Shown in pieces: positions 58,502 through 58,509 of a DNA stretch of 58,509 bases. The translations under genes and the position numbers were made by a program. This DNA comes from an uncultured Porphyromonas sp. (lineage in GTDB: Bacteria > Bacteroidota > Bacteroidia > Bacteroidales > Porphyromonadaceae), in contig CAJPPK010000009.1 of NCBI GenBank assembly GCA_905372565.1, positions 1 to 58,509 on the forward strand, given 5' to 3'. Within the stretch, counting starts at the first letter, position 1. The number at the start of each line of letters is the position of its first letter. The notes beneath the pieces were generated by a model, which worked only from the letters and a program-made list of their open reading frames with translations, was not told where the DNA came from and did no database searches.

Positions 58502-58509
58502 CTCTTCTA

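Larger units (their letters stand above)
57111..58509. other. 1.4-kb gene-free right end
   Basis: Contains the susC promoter (57168-57175), repeat array I (57610-57701), a leftward terminator (57726-57759) and a hairpin at 58466-58501. A minus-strand TAGCTTTG box (58373-58380) faces the terminator 620 bases downstream, but no frame between them exceeds about 60 codons. A looser set of TAGC/TATCC-rich repeats around 58332-58455 may be a further array without a clean period. A 64-codon minus-strand frame at 57256-57450 looks random. Confidence 0.55.

Overview
This window looks like a chromosomal segment of a Bacteroidota bacterium, most likely Porphyromonas or a close relative. The evidence is a SusC/SusD pair with companion lipoproteins, TAnnTTTG promoter boxes in front of many operons, Bacteroidales gene neighbourhoods (ferredoxin-vorB-small membrane protein-TPP subunit-gamma subunit; DUF4827-glmM; pyrH-frr-rsgA) and protein families typical of the group. 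No insertion sequence, integrase, tRNA, rRNA operon or CRISPR array was seen. A lacZ-type beta-galactosidase and a semiSWEET transporter suggest some use of sugars.

Layout. 1-2750: the 3' part of RNase P RNA, a YihY membrane protein, and lrgAB. 3395-6306: a 2-oxoacid:ferredoxin oxidoreductase operon. 6426-24416 (minus strand): nitroreductase; ABC-F protein; trigger factor; a four-gene operon (polyprenyl synthase, kinase-less sensor-like membrane protein, degenerate purple-acid-phosphatase-like protein, cobI); mltF with rlmD; glmM with a DUF4827 lipoprotein and a DHH phosphoesterase; and pyrH-frr-rsgA-M48 protease. 25029-29890 (plus strand): NhaC antiporter, GNAT, Fe-alcohol dehydrogenase and a CbiG-CbiF fusion. 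Then degP (+), M3 peptidase and fba (-), murF (+), an FKBP (+), and a run from aroC through a flippase, two glycosyltransferases and an acyltransferase (+), which looks like a surface-glycan cluster. 44423-57110 (minus strand): secreted beta-galactosidase, semiSWEET, NlpE-like lipoprotein and a SusC-SusD-zinc lipoprotein-DUF4302 uptake operon. The last 1.4 kb has no convincing gene.

Most notable observation. Nine of the larger intergenic gaps each hold a short array of degenerate units repeated at a strict 22-23 bp period. The unit sequence differs between loci, but some loci share a family: A and I share a 16-mer, and C, F and G share a 14-mer. Units occur in both orientations. The arrays sit in convergent, divergent and co-directional gaps, so they are not simply promoters or terminators. 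A second candidate is a small leftward transcription unit at about 37252-37546 with its own promoter, a structured stretch, a 44-codon reading frame and a terminator that starts at its stop codon.

Other points are an apparently metal-site-deficient phosphoesterase, an ABC-F protein whose second ATPase site is degenerate, a sensor membrane module without a kinase, and several start codons moved downstream because the promoter or a terminator lies inside the longest reading frame. Everything here was read by eye; no database search, folding or alignment program was run.
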